From DATLGB01 sp038258425 (GTDB lineage Bacteria; Actinomycetota; Thermoleophilia; Solirubrobacterales; Solirubrobacteraceae), in NCBI GenBank assembly GCA_038258425.1, contig JBBSPV010000015.1:9988-73987 (forward strand): 64,000 nucleotides of DNA, read 5' to 3'. Positions 52,094 through 64,000 of the stretch are shown one piece after another (the first letter of the stretch is position 1; every line of letters starts with the position of its first letter). The notes under the pieces are model-generated. The model searched no databases. It was not told where the DNA came from and saw nothing but the letters and a program-made list of their open reading frames with translations. A program made the translations under genes and the position numbers.

Positions 52094-53625
52094 CTAGGCC
52101 GCGCCGCCGCCCGCCACGACGTGCAGCGTGTGGAAGCTCGGGTCGCTGGCGCCGTGCAGCCGCGCGCCGGCGCCGACGAGCTCGCGCAGGTAGGCGACGG
52201 CCTCCGCGGTCACCCGCTCCCCGGGCAGCAGCGCCGGGATGCCCGGCGGGTAGCCGGCGATCGCCTCGGCGGAGACGCGGCCGACCGCGGCGTCGACGTC
52301 GACGGCCTCCGAGGGGCCGAGGAACGCCTCGCGCGGCGTGATCGCGACCTCGTTCTCCAAGGCCGCGGAGCTGCGCTCCAGGCCCTGCGTGTGCCCGGGC
52401 CGCTGGATCCGCTCGACGGTCTGACGCAGGTCGTGGGCGAAGCGCTCGAGGTCCTCCAGCGGCTGGGCGATGCCGAGCACGAGCACGAGCGTCGCGTGCG
52501 TCGCGAGCTCGACATGGACGTCCTGGGACGAGCGCAGCACCGTCGCGACCTCGTAGGCCGAGCGGCCCGTGCCGCGCACGTCGACGACCACTCGCAGCGG
52601 GTCCCAGGCCGCGACGCCGGGCCGTCCGACGAGGTCCTCGCCGACCACCCGGCATCCGGGGATGGCGTCGACCGCCTCGCGCAGCCGCGCCGTCGCCTCG
52701 AGGGTCCGCGCGAGCAGCGCCTCGCCGTGGATGGCGAGCTGGCGCCGCGCGGCGTCCAGCGAGGCCATGAGCAGGGCACTCGGCGAGGTCGTGCGGGTGA
52801 GCCGGACGCAGCGGGCGACCTGCTGCGCGTCGACGCGGCCCGTCGGCCCCACGTGCAACAGGGCCGACTGGGTGAGCGAGCCGACGATCTTGTGGGTCGA
52901 GGTGACCGCAGCGTCGGCGCCGACGTGCAGGGCGCTGGCCGGCACCCCCGGGTGGAAGCCGAAGTGCGGGCCCCAGGACTGGTCGACCACGAGCGGCACG
53001 CCGCGGACGTGGGCGACCTCGGCGAGGGCGGCGACGTCGGCGGCGAGCCCGTAGTACGTCGGGGAGACGACGAACGCGGCCCGGGCCCCCGGCGTCGCGT
53101 CCAGGGTCGCCGCGAGCGCGTCCGGCGTGACCCCGTGGGCCATGCCGAGTGCCTCGTCGTAGGCCGGGGCGACGAAGGCGGGGACGCCGCCGGAGAGCAC
53201 GAGCCCGTCGACCATCGACCCGTGCGAGTTGCGCTGGACCACCACGGGCGATCCGAGCGGCGCGAGCGCGAGGCACAGCGCGTGGTTGCCCTGGCTGGCC
53301 CCGTTGGTGAGGAAGAACGTGCGCGCGGCGCCGTGCGCCTCCGCGGCCAGCTGCTCGGCGAGCTCGTAGGGCGTCGGCTTGGGCCCGAGGTCGATGCCCT
53401 CGATGTCCTGCGGGACGTCGAGCTGCATGGCGCTGGCCCCGATCGCCGCGCGCAGGCCCGGATCGGCTCCCGCACCACCCTTGTGGCCGGGCACGTGGAA
53501 GCGGGTGGAGCCGCGGAAGCCATAGGCGACGAGCGCGTCCAGGTAGGGCGCCGTCGGCTGCTCGCCGGCGAACAGGCTGGCGGCCTCGCGCGGGCCGGTC
53601 TCCGCGTAGGGGTCCTCCGTCGCGC

Positions 53626-53629
<4 letters not shown>
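52094..53629 (-). CDS. Orn/Lys/Arg-decarboxylase-family PLP enzyme
   Basis: 511 residues. The N-terminal HVPGHKGG motif and the pyridoxal Lys in TSTHKIVGS identify the fold-type I basic amino acid decarboxylase family; SWGPHFGFHP is another family block. It probably makes a polyamine precursor such as cadaverine or putrescine. The form is shorter than the E. coli inducible enzymes because the receiver-like N-terminal wing domain is missing. ATG 53629 overlaps the prfB stop, an unusual coupling. Substrate not assignable. Confidence 0.9.
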
Positions 53630-54738
<1,109 letters not shown>

Positions 54739-54763
54739 GGCCGCCCAGCTTACGCGCGCGGCG

Positions 54764-55063
54764 TCAGGCCGCGAGGTGCCCGAAGCGGTGCCCGCGACGG
54801 GGAGCGGCGGTGGCGGCGCGCTCGGCGATCCGCAGCTGCTTGGCGCGGAGGGAGAGCACGGTCGCCGTGTCGGCGGTCGCCACGAACGGGTCGGCGACGA
54901 CGCGGCCGTCGTGGACGCCCACGGCGGCGACGGGCCGGCCGTCGGCCTCGGCGAGCAGCACGTCGCCCTTCGGCGGCTTGGAGGAGTCGAGCGCCGCAAG
55001 ACGCGCGACGAGGCCCGCGTCGGTGCCGCGGGCCGGTCGGATGGTGATGGAGGGGGAGGTCAC
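54764..55063 (-). CDS. Small GNAT-like protein
   Basis: 99 residues from GTG 55063. Opens SITIRPARGTDAGLVARLAALDSS, as the N-terminal half of GNAT acetyltransferases, and continues into VLLAEADGRPVAAVGVHDG, but the acetyl-CoA-binding loop (RxxGxG/A) is not seen and the protein stops early. Short GNAT-like proteins of this kind occur in Solirubrobacterales by recollection. An enzyme is doubtful. It is divergent from the LysR gene by 70 bp. Confidence 0.55.
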   Translation of the reverse strand: MTSPSITIRPARGTDAGLVARLAALDSSKPPKGDVLLAEADGRPVAAVGVHDGRVVADPFVATADTATVLSLRAKQLRIAERAATAAPRRGHRFGHLAA

Positions 55064-55078
55064 AGGAACATGATGACG

Positions 55079-55122
55079 CACGCAACGATCCAGTCCCAGT
55101 CGTCTTTCTGACTGATTTGCGT
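55079..55122. promoter_or_regulatory. Nested inverted repeats between GNAT-like and lysR genes
   Basis: ACGCAA (55079-55084) and TTGCGT (55117-55122) are perfect inverted repeats enclosing CAGTC and GACTG, another inverted pair. The location just before the lysR start fits an operator used by the LysR-type protein for itself and the divergent gene. Functional role inferred. Confidence 0.4.
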
Positions 55123-55133
55123 AAGCTCTCCTC

Positions 55134-56063
55134 ATGCTTGACCTTCGGCGGCTCCGACTGCTGCGCGAGCTGCGCGACCGGGGCACGATCGCCGCCGTGG
55201 CCGACGCGCTGAGCTACACGCCGTCGGCGGTCTCGCAGCAGCTGACGCAGCTCGAGCGCGAGGCCGGGGTGCCGCTGCTGGAGCGCGTCGGCCGCGGCGT
55301 GCGGCTCACGGACGCCGCGCACCGCCTCGCCGACCACACCGACTCGGTGCTGATGCGGCTCGAGAGCGCCGAGGCCGAGCTCGCCGCCTCCAGCGGCGAG
55401 GTGCGCGGGCGGGTGGTGCTCGCCGCGTATCAGACCGTGGCCCGCTCGCTCGTGGTGCCCATCCTGCGTCCGCTGCACGAGCGGCACCCCCAGCTGCGCG
55501 TCGAGCTCGACGAGATGGAGTCCGAGGACGCGCTGCCGCTCCTGCGCGGCGGGGAGATCGACATGGCGCTCGTCGAGGAGTACCCGCGGGCGCCACGGGC
55601 GATCGAGGCGGCCTTCGAGCGCCTCGAGGTCGCCGTCGACCACCTCGTGCTCACCCTGCCGCGGGACCACCCGGCCGCCGCCGGGGAGGGACCCGTGCGG
55701 CTGCGCACCCTGGCGTCGGAGGCGTGGTGCACGACGCAGCCCGAGACGCTGTTCCACGAGGTGTTCGTCCAGACCTGCCGCTCGCGCGGCGGCTTCGAGC
55801 CGCGCATCCGCCACCGCGCCAACGACGTCCAGCTGCTCACAGAGCTCGTGGCCGGCGGCCACGCGCTCGCGCTGCTGCCCTGGCTCGGCCAGCCGCAGGC
55901 CAACCCCGAGGTCGTCGTCCGGCCGGTGGCCGGCGGGCGGCTCTCGCGCCTGATCTTCGCGGCCGCCCGCCAGGGCGCGGCCCAACGCCCCGCGGTCGAG
56001 GCCGTCGTCGCCGCCCTGCGCGCCCGGGCCGAGGAGCTCGGACTGGCCGCGCCAGAGGGCTGA
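55134..56063 (+). CDS. LysR-family transcriptional regulator
   Basis: 309 residues. The N-terminal winged helix-turn-helix has GTIAAVADALSYTPSAVSQQLTQLEREAG (about 17-46), the family signature, and the rest is the two-lobed effector-binding domain (RGRVVLAAYQTVA, EIDMALVEEYP). Probably controls itself or the divergent GNAT-like gene; effector unknown. ATG 55134. Confidence 0.92.
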   Translation: MLDLRRLRLLRELRDRGTIAAVADALSYTPSAVSQQLTQLEREAGVPLLERVGRGVRLTDAAHRLADHTDSVLMRLESAEAELAASSGEVRGRVVLAAYQTVARSLVVPILRPLHERHPQLRVELDEMESEDALPLLRGGEIDMALVEEYPRAPRAIEAAFERLEVAVDHLVLTLPRDHPAAAGEGPVRLRTLASEAWCTTQPETLFHEVFVQTCRSRGGFEPRIRHRANDVQLLTELVAGGHALALLPWLGQPQANPEVVVRPVAGGRLSRLIFAAARQGAAQRPAVEAVVAALRARAEELGLAAPEG

Positions 56064-56193
56064 GCCTGAGCCGGCTCGGCGCGCGAGGTGCGCGGTCATC
56101 GCCGCGCGTCCCCGCAGGATCGTGCTGGTCCCTAGGCGCGGGCGAGGACCGCGGTACATGAGGGCGACCACGCGGGTCGGTGCGAAGCGTGGT

Positions 56194-56258
56194 CGGTCCG
56201 GCGGACCGGCGGGGTCCGTCGTCTGTCACACGTCGCCGGCGGACCGGCGTGGTCCGGC
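56194..56258. terminator. Hairpins between convergent lysR and secA genes
   Basis: Two GC-rich stems lie in the gap: CGGTCC with GGACCG (56194-56208) and GGACC with GGTCC (56241-56255) plus flanking pairing. Neither has a T-run. They may serve as a bidirectional transcription barrier; the 222-bp gap shows nothing else. Confidence 0.35.
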
Positions 56259-56284
56259 TGAGGGACCGCCGAGGAGGCCGCGGG

Positions 56285-59134
<2,850 letters not shown>

Positions 59135-59151
59135 GCGCCCAGCCTAGAACC

Positions 59152-60321
59152 TCAGGCGCGGCCCAGCGCCGCCTCGTAGACCCCCACGGTCTGCTGCGCG
59201 ATGGCCGGCCAGGCGAAGGCGCGGACGGCCCGCTCCCGGCCGGCGCGACCCAGGCGGCGGGCGCGCTCTGGGTCGGCCACGAGCGCGTTCATCCGCTCCG
59301 CGAGCCCCGCGGCGAAGGCGGCGGGATCGCGCGGCTCGATCGAGCCGCCGCCCTCCGGCTCGAAGGGCACCAGCAGCCCGGTCTCGCCGTCGGCGACCAC
59401 CTCGACGATGCCGCCCGTAGCCGTCGCGACCACCGCCGCCTCACAGGCCATGGCCTCGAGGTTGACGATCCCGAGCGGCTCGTAGATCGACGGGCAGGCG
59501 AACACCGTCGCGTGGCTGAGCAGCTGGATGACGTCCGGCTTGGGCAGCATCTCCTGCACCCAGACGACGCCGTCGCGCGACTCGCGCAGCCGCTGCACGC
59601 CGGCCTCGACCTCGGCGAGGATCTCCGGGGTGTCCGGCGCGCCGGCGCAGAGGACGAGCTGGGCCTCGGGATCGAGGTCCAGCGCGGCCCGCAGCAGGTG
59701 CGGCACGCCCTTCTGCCGCGTGATCCGGCCCACGAAGACGACCGACGGCCGGGCCGGATCGACTCCGAGGCGCTCGAGCACATCCGTGCCGGGATCGGGG
59801 CGGTACTCGCCGGCGTCGATGCCGTTGTAGACGACGGTGACGCGCTGCGGATCGATGGCCGGGTAGGCGGCCAGGATGTCGGCGCGACTGCCTTCGGACA
59901 CCGCGATCACCCGGTCGGCGGCCTCCAGCGCCGTGCGCTCGCACCAGCTCGAGAGCGCGTAGCCGCCGCCGAGCTGCTCGGCCTTCCACGGGCGCAGCGG
60001 CTCGAGCGAGTGGACGGTCGCCACGTGCGGGATCCCGTAGCGCAGCCTCGCCAGGTGCCCGCCGAGCTGGGCGTACCACGTATGGGAGTGCACGACCTCG
60101 GCGCCCGCGAGGGCGTCGGCCATCGCGAGGTCGACGGAGATCGCCTGCAGCGCGGCGTCGCCGAGCGCCGGCCACGGCTCGTGGGGCACGTCGCCCGTCC
60201 CCCAGGCGTGCACGGTCAGCTCGACGAGGCGGCGCAGCTCGCGCGCGAGGTACTCCACGTGCACGCCGGCCCCGCCGTAGACCGCGGGCGGGAACTCGCG
60301 CGTGAGCAGGGCCACCCTCAC
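59152..60321 (-). CDS. glgM: GlgA/GlgM-type glycogen synthase (GT4)
   Basis: 389 residues, a GT-B glycosyltransferase with family 4 markers: EFPPAVYGGAGVHVE at the N-terminus, VGRITRQKG, and the acceptor-site block PSIYEPLGIVNLEAMACE. Its length matches actinobacterial GlgA (Rv1212c, GlgM), which makes maltose 1-phosphate from ADP-glucose and glucose 1-phosphate, rather than the 480-residue bacterial GT5 glycogen synthase. GTG 60321 overlaps the glgC stop (GTGA). Maltose-1-phosphate formation is an inference from similarity to that enzyme. Confidence 0.9.
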   Translation of the reverse strand: MRVALLTREFPPAVYGGAGVHVEYLARELRRLVELTVHAWGTGDVPHEPWPALGDAALQAISVDLAMADALAGAEVVHSHTWYAQLGGHLARLRYGIPHVATVHSLEPLRPWKAEQLGGGYALSSWCERTALEAADRVIAVSEGSRADILAAYPAIDPQRVTVVYNGIDAGEYRPDPGTDVLERLGVDPARPSVVFVGRITRQKGVPHLLRAALDLDPEAQLVLCAGAPDTPEILAEVEAGVQRLRESRDGVVWVQEMLPKPDVIQLLSHATVFACPSIYEPLGIVNLEAMACEAAVVATATGGIVEVVADGETGLLVPFEPEGGGSIEPRDPAAFAAGLAERMNALVADPERARRLGRAGRERAVRAFAWPAIAQQTVGVYEAALGRA

Positions 60322-61559
60322 GCCGGCACCCGCGCCCCCTTGGCCACGACGACGATCCCGTTCTCCGACACGGTGAAGCGCGCCGCGTCCGCCGCCGGGT
60401 CGACGCCGATCCGGGCGCCGGGCTCGACCACCACGCTCTTGTCGAGGATCGCGTTGCGCACGACCGCGTGGCGGCCGATCTCCGTGCCCGGGAACAGGAC
60501 GGAGCCTTCGACCTCGGCGTAGGAGTGCACGTGCACGCTCGGCCCGAGCACCGACCGGCGCACGGTGGCGCCCGAGATGATCACGCCGGCGCAGACCATG
60601 GAGTCGCGCGCCTGCCCCGTCCGTCCCTCGTCCTCGAAGACGAACTTCGCGGGCGGCAGCGGCTCGGGCAGCGTGAGGATCGGCCACCGCTGGTTGTAGA
60701 GGTTGAACACCGGTGACACGGACACGAGGTCCATGTGCGCGTCGTAGAACGCGTCGAGCGTCCCGACGTCGCGCCAGTAGCCATGGTCGCGCTCCGTGGA
60801 GCCCGGCACCTGGTTGCGGGAGAAGTCGTAGACGTGCGCCTCCCCGGACTCCACGAGCGCCGGGATGACGTTGCCGCCCATGTCGTGGGCCGACTCGCGG
60901 GCCTGCGCGTCGGCGGTGACGATGTCGATCAGGGTCCTCGTGCGGAACACGTAGTTGCCCATGGACGCGTAGACCTGGTCCGGCGCGTCCGCCAGGCCCA
61001 CCGCGTCCGTCGGCTTCTCGCGGAAGGCGCTGATCGTCTGACCGTCCGCCGCGGTCTCGATGACCCCGAACTGGTCGGCCTGCTCGATCGGCGAGCGCAG
61101 GGCGGCGACGGTCGCGCCGGCGCCGGACTCGATGTGCTGCTCGACCATCTGGCCGGGGTCCATGCGGTAGATGTGGTCGGCGCCGAAGACCGCCACGTGC
61201 TCCGGACGCTCGTCGTAGAGGAGGTTGAGGTTCTGGTAGATCGCGTCGGCCGAGCCCTGGAACCACTGCGGACCGCGGCGCATCTGCGCGGGCACGGGAG
61301 CCACGTAGTTGCCGAGCAGCGGCGACAGCCGCCAGGTCGTCGTCAGGTGCCGGTCCAGCGAGTGGCTCTTGTACTGCGTGAGCACGACGATCTTGCGGTA
61401 GCCGGCGTTGACGAGGTTCGAGAGGGCGAAGTCCACGAGCCGGTAGTTGCCGCCGAAGGGCACGGCGGGCTTGGCGCGGTCGACGGTCAGGGGGGCGAGG
61501 CGCTTGCCTTCGCCGCCGGCCAGGACGATGGCGAAGACGCTCTCCGGGGGGTGGCTCAT
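60318..61559 (-). CDS. glgC: Glucose-1-phosphate adenylyltransferase
   Basis: 413 residues. N-terminal nucleotidyltransferase with VLAGGEGKRLAPLT and the sugar-binding YWRDVGT region; a left-handed beta-helix domain follows from about 300, rich in hexapeptide-like repeats. It makes ADP-glucose. ATG 61559 overlaps the pgm stop. Allosteric control expected by family; not visible. Confidence 0.95.
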   Translation of the reverse strand: MSHPPESVFAIVLAGGEGKRLAPLTVDRAKPAVPFGGNYRLVDFALSNLVNAGYRKIVVLTQYKSHSLDRHLTTTWRLSPLLGNYVAPVPAQMRRGPQWFQGSADAIYQNLNLLYDERPEHVAVFGADHIYRMDPGQMVEQHIESGAGATVAALRSPIEQADQFGVIETAADGQTISAFREKPTDAVGLADAPDQVYASMGNYVFRTRTLIDIVTADAQARESAHDMGGNVIPALVESGEAHVYDFSRNQVPGSTERDHGYWRDVGTLDAFYDAHMDLVSVSPVFNLYNQRWPILTLPEPLPPAKFVFEDEGRTGQARDSMVCAGVIISGATVRRSVLGPSVHVHSYAEVEGSVLFPGTEIGRHAVVRNAILDKSVVVEPGARIGVDPAADAARFTVSENGIVVVAKGARVPA

Positions 61560-63202
61560 CGCGCGCCCGCCCGCAGGGCGCCGGCCACCATCGCCTCGGC
61601 CTCCTCGAGGATGCGCCCGAGCCGCTCCTCGCCGTCCAGGCTCTCCGCGTAGACCTTGTAGACGTCCTCCGTGCCGGACGGACGGGCAGCGAACCAGCCG
61701 TGCTCGGCCACGACCTTGACGCCCCCGATGGGCGCGTCGTTGGCCGGCGCCGTGGTCAGGATCCGCACGATCGGCTCGCCCGCGAGCTCGTCGGACTCGA
61801 TCTGGTCCGCCGACAGGCCCTTGAGCACGTCCTTGTCCTCCGGGGAGGCGGCGACGTCGACACGCGTGTAGGCGGCCTGCCCGAAACGCTCGGCCAGACG
61901 GGCGTAGCGGACGCCGGGATCGGCGCCCTTGGCGGTCATCTCCGCCGCCAGCAGGCACGGGATCAGGCCGTCCTTGTCCGTCGTCCAGACCGTGCCGTCG
62001 CGGCGCAGGAACGAGGCGCCGGCGCTCTCCTCCCCGCCGAAGCCGACGGTGCCGTCCAGCAGCCCGTCGACGAACCACTTGAAGCCCACGGGGACCTCGT
62101 CGAGGCGGCGCCCGAGGTCGGCGGCGATGCGGTCGATGAGGCTCGAGGACACGAGCGTCTTGCCGACGCCGACGTCCTCGCCCCAGTCGCGCCCGCCGCC
62201 AAACAGGTAGGCCACGCACGCCGCGAGCATGTGGTTGGGGTTCAGCAGGCCGGCCTCCGGCGTGACCACACCGTGGCGATCGGCGTCGGGGTCGTTGGCG
62301 AAGGCGACGTCGAAGCGGTCGGCGAGCTCGCGCAGGCGACTCATCGCGTAGGGCGAGGAGCAGTCCATGCGGATCCTGCCGTCGCGGTCGAGCGGCACGA
62401 AGGCAAACGTCGGGTCCAGCTCGTCCGAGGTCACGGTCAGGTCGAGGCCGTGGCGCTCGGCGATCGCGTGCCAGTACGTGAGGCTCGCGCCGCCCAGTGG
62501 GTCGACGCCGAGCGTGAGGCCGGCGGCCCGGATGGCCTCGAGGTCGACGACGGACGCCAGGTCGTCGACGTAGGCCGACACGTAGTCGCGCCGGTGCCCG
62601 GGCGCATCGTCGTGGTCGCCGCGCCGGACCTCGCGGTTGCCGGCGGCGAGCAGCCGGTTGGCCTCGTCCTGGATCGAGCCCGTCACGTCCGTGCCGGCCG
62701 GCCCGCCGTGGGGCGGGTGGTACTTGAAGCCCCCGTTGCCCGGCGGGTTGTGCGACGGCGTGACGACGATCCCGTCCGCGCGGCCGCGGCCGCCGCCCCG
62801 GTTGTGGGTGAGGATCGCGTGGGAGATCACCGGCGTCGGCGTGGCGCCGTCGTCGGCGTCCACGACGACGTCGACCCCGTGTGCGCCGAGCACCTCGACG
62901 ATCGTTCGCGTGGCCGGCACGGAGAGCGCGTGGGTGTCGCGGCCGAGGAACAGCGGCCCGTCGATCCCCTCCGCCTCCCGGTGACGGCACACGGCCTCGC
63001 TGATGGCCGCCACGTGAGCCTCGTTGAAGGTCTGCTGCAGCGACGAGCCGCGGTGGCCGGAGGTGCCGAAGCTCACGCGCTGGGCCGGGTCCTCCGGGTC
63101 CGGCGCCGCCTCGTGGTAGGCCGCGAGCAGCGCGTCGACGTCGACGAGGTCGGCGGCCTCGGGCAGCTCGCCCGCCCGCGGGTCCGTCCCATCCGTGCTC
63201 AT
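61556..63202 (-). CDS. pgm: Alpha-D-glucose phosphoglucomutase
   Basis: 548 residues. Phosphoserine loop VTPSHNPPGNGG, Mg-binding DPDADRHG and sugar-ring GEESAGASF loops are all present. It interconverts glucose 6-phosphate and glucose 1-phosphate, feeding GlgC. The ATG at 63202 has the strong ribosome site aggagg. Confidence 0.95.
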   Translation of the reverse strand: MSTDGTDPRAGELPEAADLVDVDALLAAYHEAAPDPEDPAQRVSFGTSGHRGSSLQQTFNEAHVAAISEAVCRHREAEGIDGPLFLGRDTHALSVPATRTIVEVLGAHGVDVVVDADDGATPTPVISHAILTHNRGGGRGRADGIVVTPSHNPPGNGGFKYHPPHGGPAGTDVTGSIQDEANRLLAAGNREVRRGDHDDAPGHRRDYVSAYVDDLASVVDLEAIRAAGLTLGVDPLGGASLTYWHAIAERHGLDLTVTSDELDPTFAFVPLDRDGRIRMDCSSPYAMSRLRELADRFDVAFANDPDADRHGVVTPEAGLLNPNHMLAACVAYLFGGGRDWGEDVGVGKTLVSSSLIDRIAADLGRRLDEVPVGFKWFVDGLLDGTVGFGGEESAGASFLRRDGTVWTTDKDGLIPCLLAAEMTAKGADPGVRYARLAERFGQAAYTRVDVAASPEDKDVLKGLSADQIESDELAGEPIVRILTTAPANDAPIGGVKVVAEHGWFAARPSGTEDVYKVYAESLDGEERLGRILEEAEAMVAGALRAGAR

Positions 63203-63269
63203 CCGCTTCCTCCTGGGTCCTCGCTCGAGTGGGCCTTCGAGTCCGGCGGGTACCCCGGGCGGCGGTGTC

Positions 63270-63653
63270 CTACGTCCCGGCTGCGGGCTGCTCCTGCGGC
63301 TCGTACGCGTGCGCGTCCCCATAGGGCATCGGGCCCGTACCGTTGCCGGCCCGCGGGCCGCGCCGCTTGTCGCGCACGCGCTTGACCTGGCGCGAGAGCT
63401 CCTCCGAGGTCAGGTTGATCGCGCGCGGCATGTCCCGGGCGGCGTCCTTCGCGCACAGCGTGACGCCCTTGAGGAACAGGGTCGCCTCGGCCTTCTGCGC
63501 GAGGGGGTTGGACGGGTTGTGCTCCTCGTGGAGCTCCACCCGCAGCACGGCCAGCTCGCTCACCTGGCGGCTGACCTTCTCGAAACGCCGGCTGATCAGC
63601 TCTCGGAGCTCCTCCGTCACCTGGAGGTTGCGCCCGTGGACCTCGATCTGCAT
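63270..63653 (-). CDS. hpf: Ribosome hibernation-promoting factor, short form
   Basis: 127 residues. The HPF/RaiA fold begins MQIEVHGRNLQVTEEL and includes KAEATLFLKG; a basic tail follows. It binds the 30S decoding centre and silences ribosomes in slow growth. It lacks the C-terminal dimerisation domain of the long form, so is YfiA/RaiA-like. ATG 63653 with gggag upstream is preferred over the frame from 63677. Confidence 0.88.
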   Translation of the reverse strand: MQIEVHGRNLQVTEELRELISRRFEKVSRQVSELAVLRVELHEEHNPSNPLAQKAEATLFLKGVTLCAKDAARDMPRAINLTSEELSRQVKRVRDKRRGPRAGNGTGPMPYGDAHAYEPQEQPAAGT

Positions 63654-63743
63654 GGGCTCCCTTTCGCTCGGATCCATGTCGCGTGCGTGCGAAGGGCGAT
63701 CGTAACCGAACTCGCGCGGGTGGTGGCGCCCATTCCGGCACGG

Positions 63744-64000
63744 TCACAGCACCCGCGCGTAGGTCACCGCGTGCACTGCCGGCGCGCCCGCGGCGGTCAG
63801 CACGTGGGCGCACGCGGCGAGCGTCGCCCCGGTGGTGTGCACGTCGTCGACGAGCAGCACGGCCTCCGGCACCGGCCCCGTCGCGCGCACGCCGAGGCGG
63901 CCGGGCGCCCGCCGCTGCGCCCGGCCCGCGCCGAGCTGGCGGACGGGGCGGCCCGTGCGCCGCAGGGCGGCCCGCAGCGGGAGGCCGAGCCGCTCGGCCA
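63744..64000 (-). CDS. ComF-family phosphoribosyltransferase, partial
   Basis: C-terminal 85 residues or so; the beginning lies beyond the window. The PRPP-binding motif is seen as VLLVDDVHTTGATLAACA. ComF proteins are linked to DNA uptake or nucleotide salvage; the N-terminal zinc finger would be outside the window. Stop at 63744-63746. Confidence 0.85.
   Translation of the reverse strand, partial: AERLGLPLRAALRRTGRPVRQLGAGRAQRRAPGRLGVRATGPVPEAVLLVDDVHTTGATLAACAHVLTAAGAPAVHAVTYARVL

Overview
ORGANISM. This is very GC-rich DNA with densely packed genes, frequent GTG starts and many 1-4 nt stop/start overlaps. The gene content is actinobacterial: an InhA-like FabI, a MaoC-type dehydratase in the fatty-acid operon, a GlgM-type glycogen synthase, a GAP-family membrane protein and AtsA-like sulfatases. 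By recollection the set resembles Thermoleophilia/Solirubrobacterales (Conexibacter, Patulibacter and relatives); that placement is inference, and no rRNA is present to test it. LAYOUT. (1) 1-7957 is a tetritol (erythritol/threitol) catabolic locus: an RpiB-type isomerase, a DhaK-DhaL fusion kinase, a sugar ABC importer (permease, ATPase, lipoprotein) and an EltD-like dehydrogenase, all leftward, with a divergent SorC-type regulator. A candidate operator abuts the -35 of the eltD promoter, and a decayed second copy of the regulator lies inside the locus. (2) 7958-8490 is non-coding and carries a 22-bp tandem repeat and two copies of a 40-bp palindrome. (3) 8491-13545 holds membrane and ABC1-kinase genes and a CPA2 antiporter. 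(4) 13719-23423 is a sulfatase island: two AtsA-like sulfatases (one frameshifted), a HAD phosphatase, a flavodoxin-like protein, a GAP-family protein and several small DUF proteins, including a 19-residue Arg-rich ORF. (5) A relic of an M23-like peptidase is followed by the tmRNA gene ssrA with a clear promoter. (6) 24221-26288 encodes a DivIVA-like coiled-coil protein and a disulfide reductase lacking its catalytic His. (7) 26293-34108 is a nine-gene, overlapping FAS-II operon: fabD-fabH-fabG-acpP-fabF-carboxyltransferase-maoC-fabI-SDR. (8) 34185-43363 holds small stress/unknown genes, a two-component system, an S2P-type protease, an O-methyltransferase, smpB, an RNase R-like gene and ctpA. 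(9) 43433-56063 has gltD, ftsEX, a secreted unknown, an M16 protease, a PfkB kinase, nadAC, an Orn/Lys/Arg-type decarboxylase, prfB and a LysR regulator. (10) 56285-64000 holds secA, the glgM-glgC-pgm operon, hpf and the end of comF. HOW THE GENES WORK TOGETHER. The first block should import a four-carbon polyol, oxidise it to erythrulose, phosphorylate it and isomerise it to erythrose 4-phosphate. The fab operon carries almost a complete type II cycle plus the carboxyltransferase for malonyl-CoA; biotin carboxylase and biotin carrier protein are not in the window. pgm-glgC-glgM form a coupled route from glucose phosphate to ADP-glucose and then maltose 1-phosphate or glucan. smpB and ssrA, the two parts of trans-translation, lie about 16 kb apart on the same strand. 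The least explained part is the sulfatase island, where sulfatases sit with a GAP-family protein (a family linked to surface-lipid export in mycobacteria) and paired DUF1269/DUF6325-like proteins.
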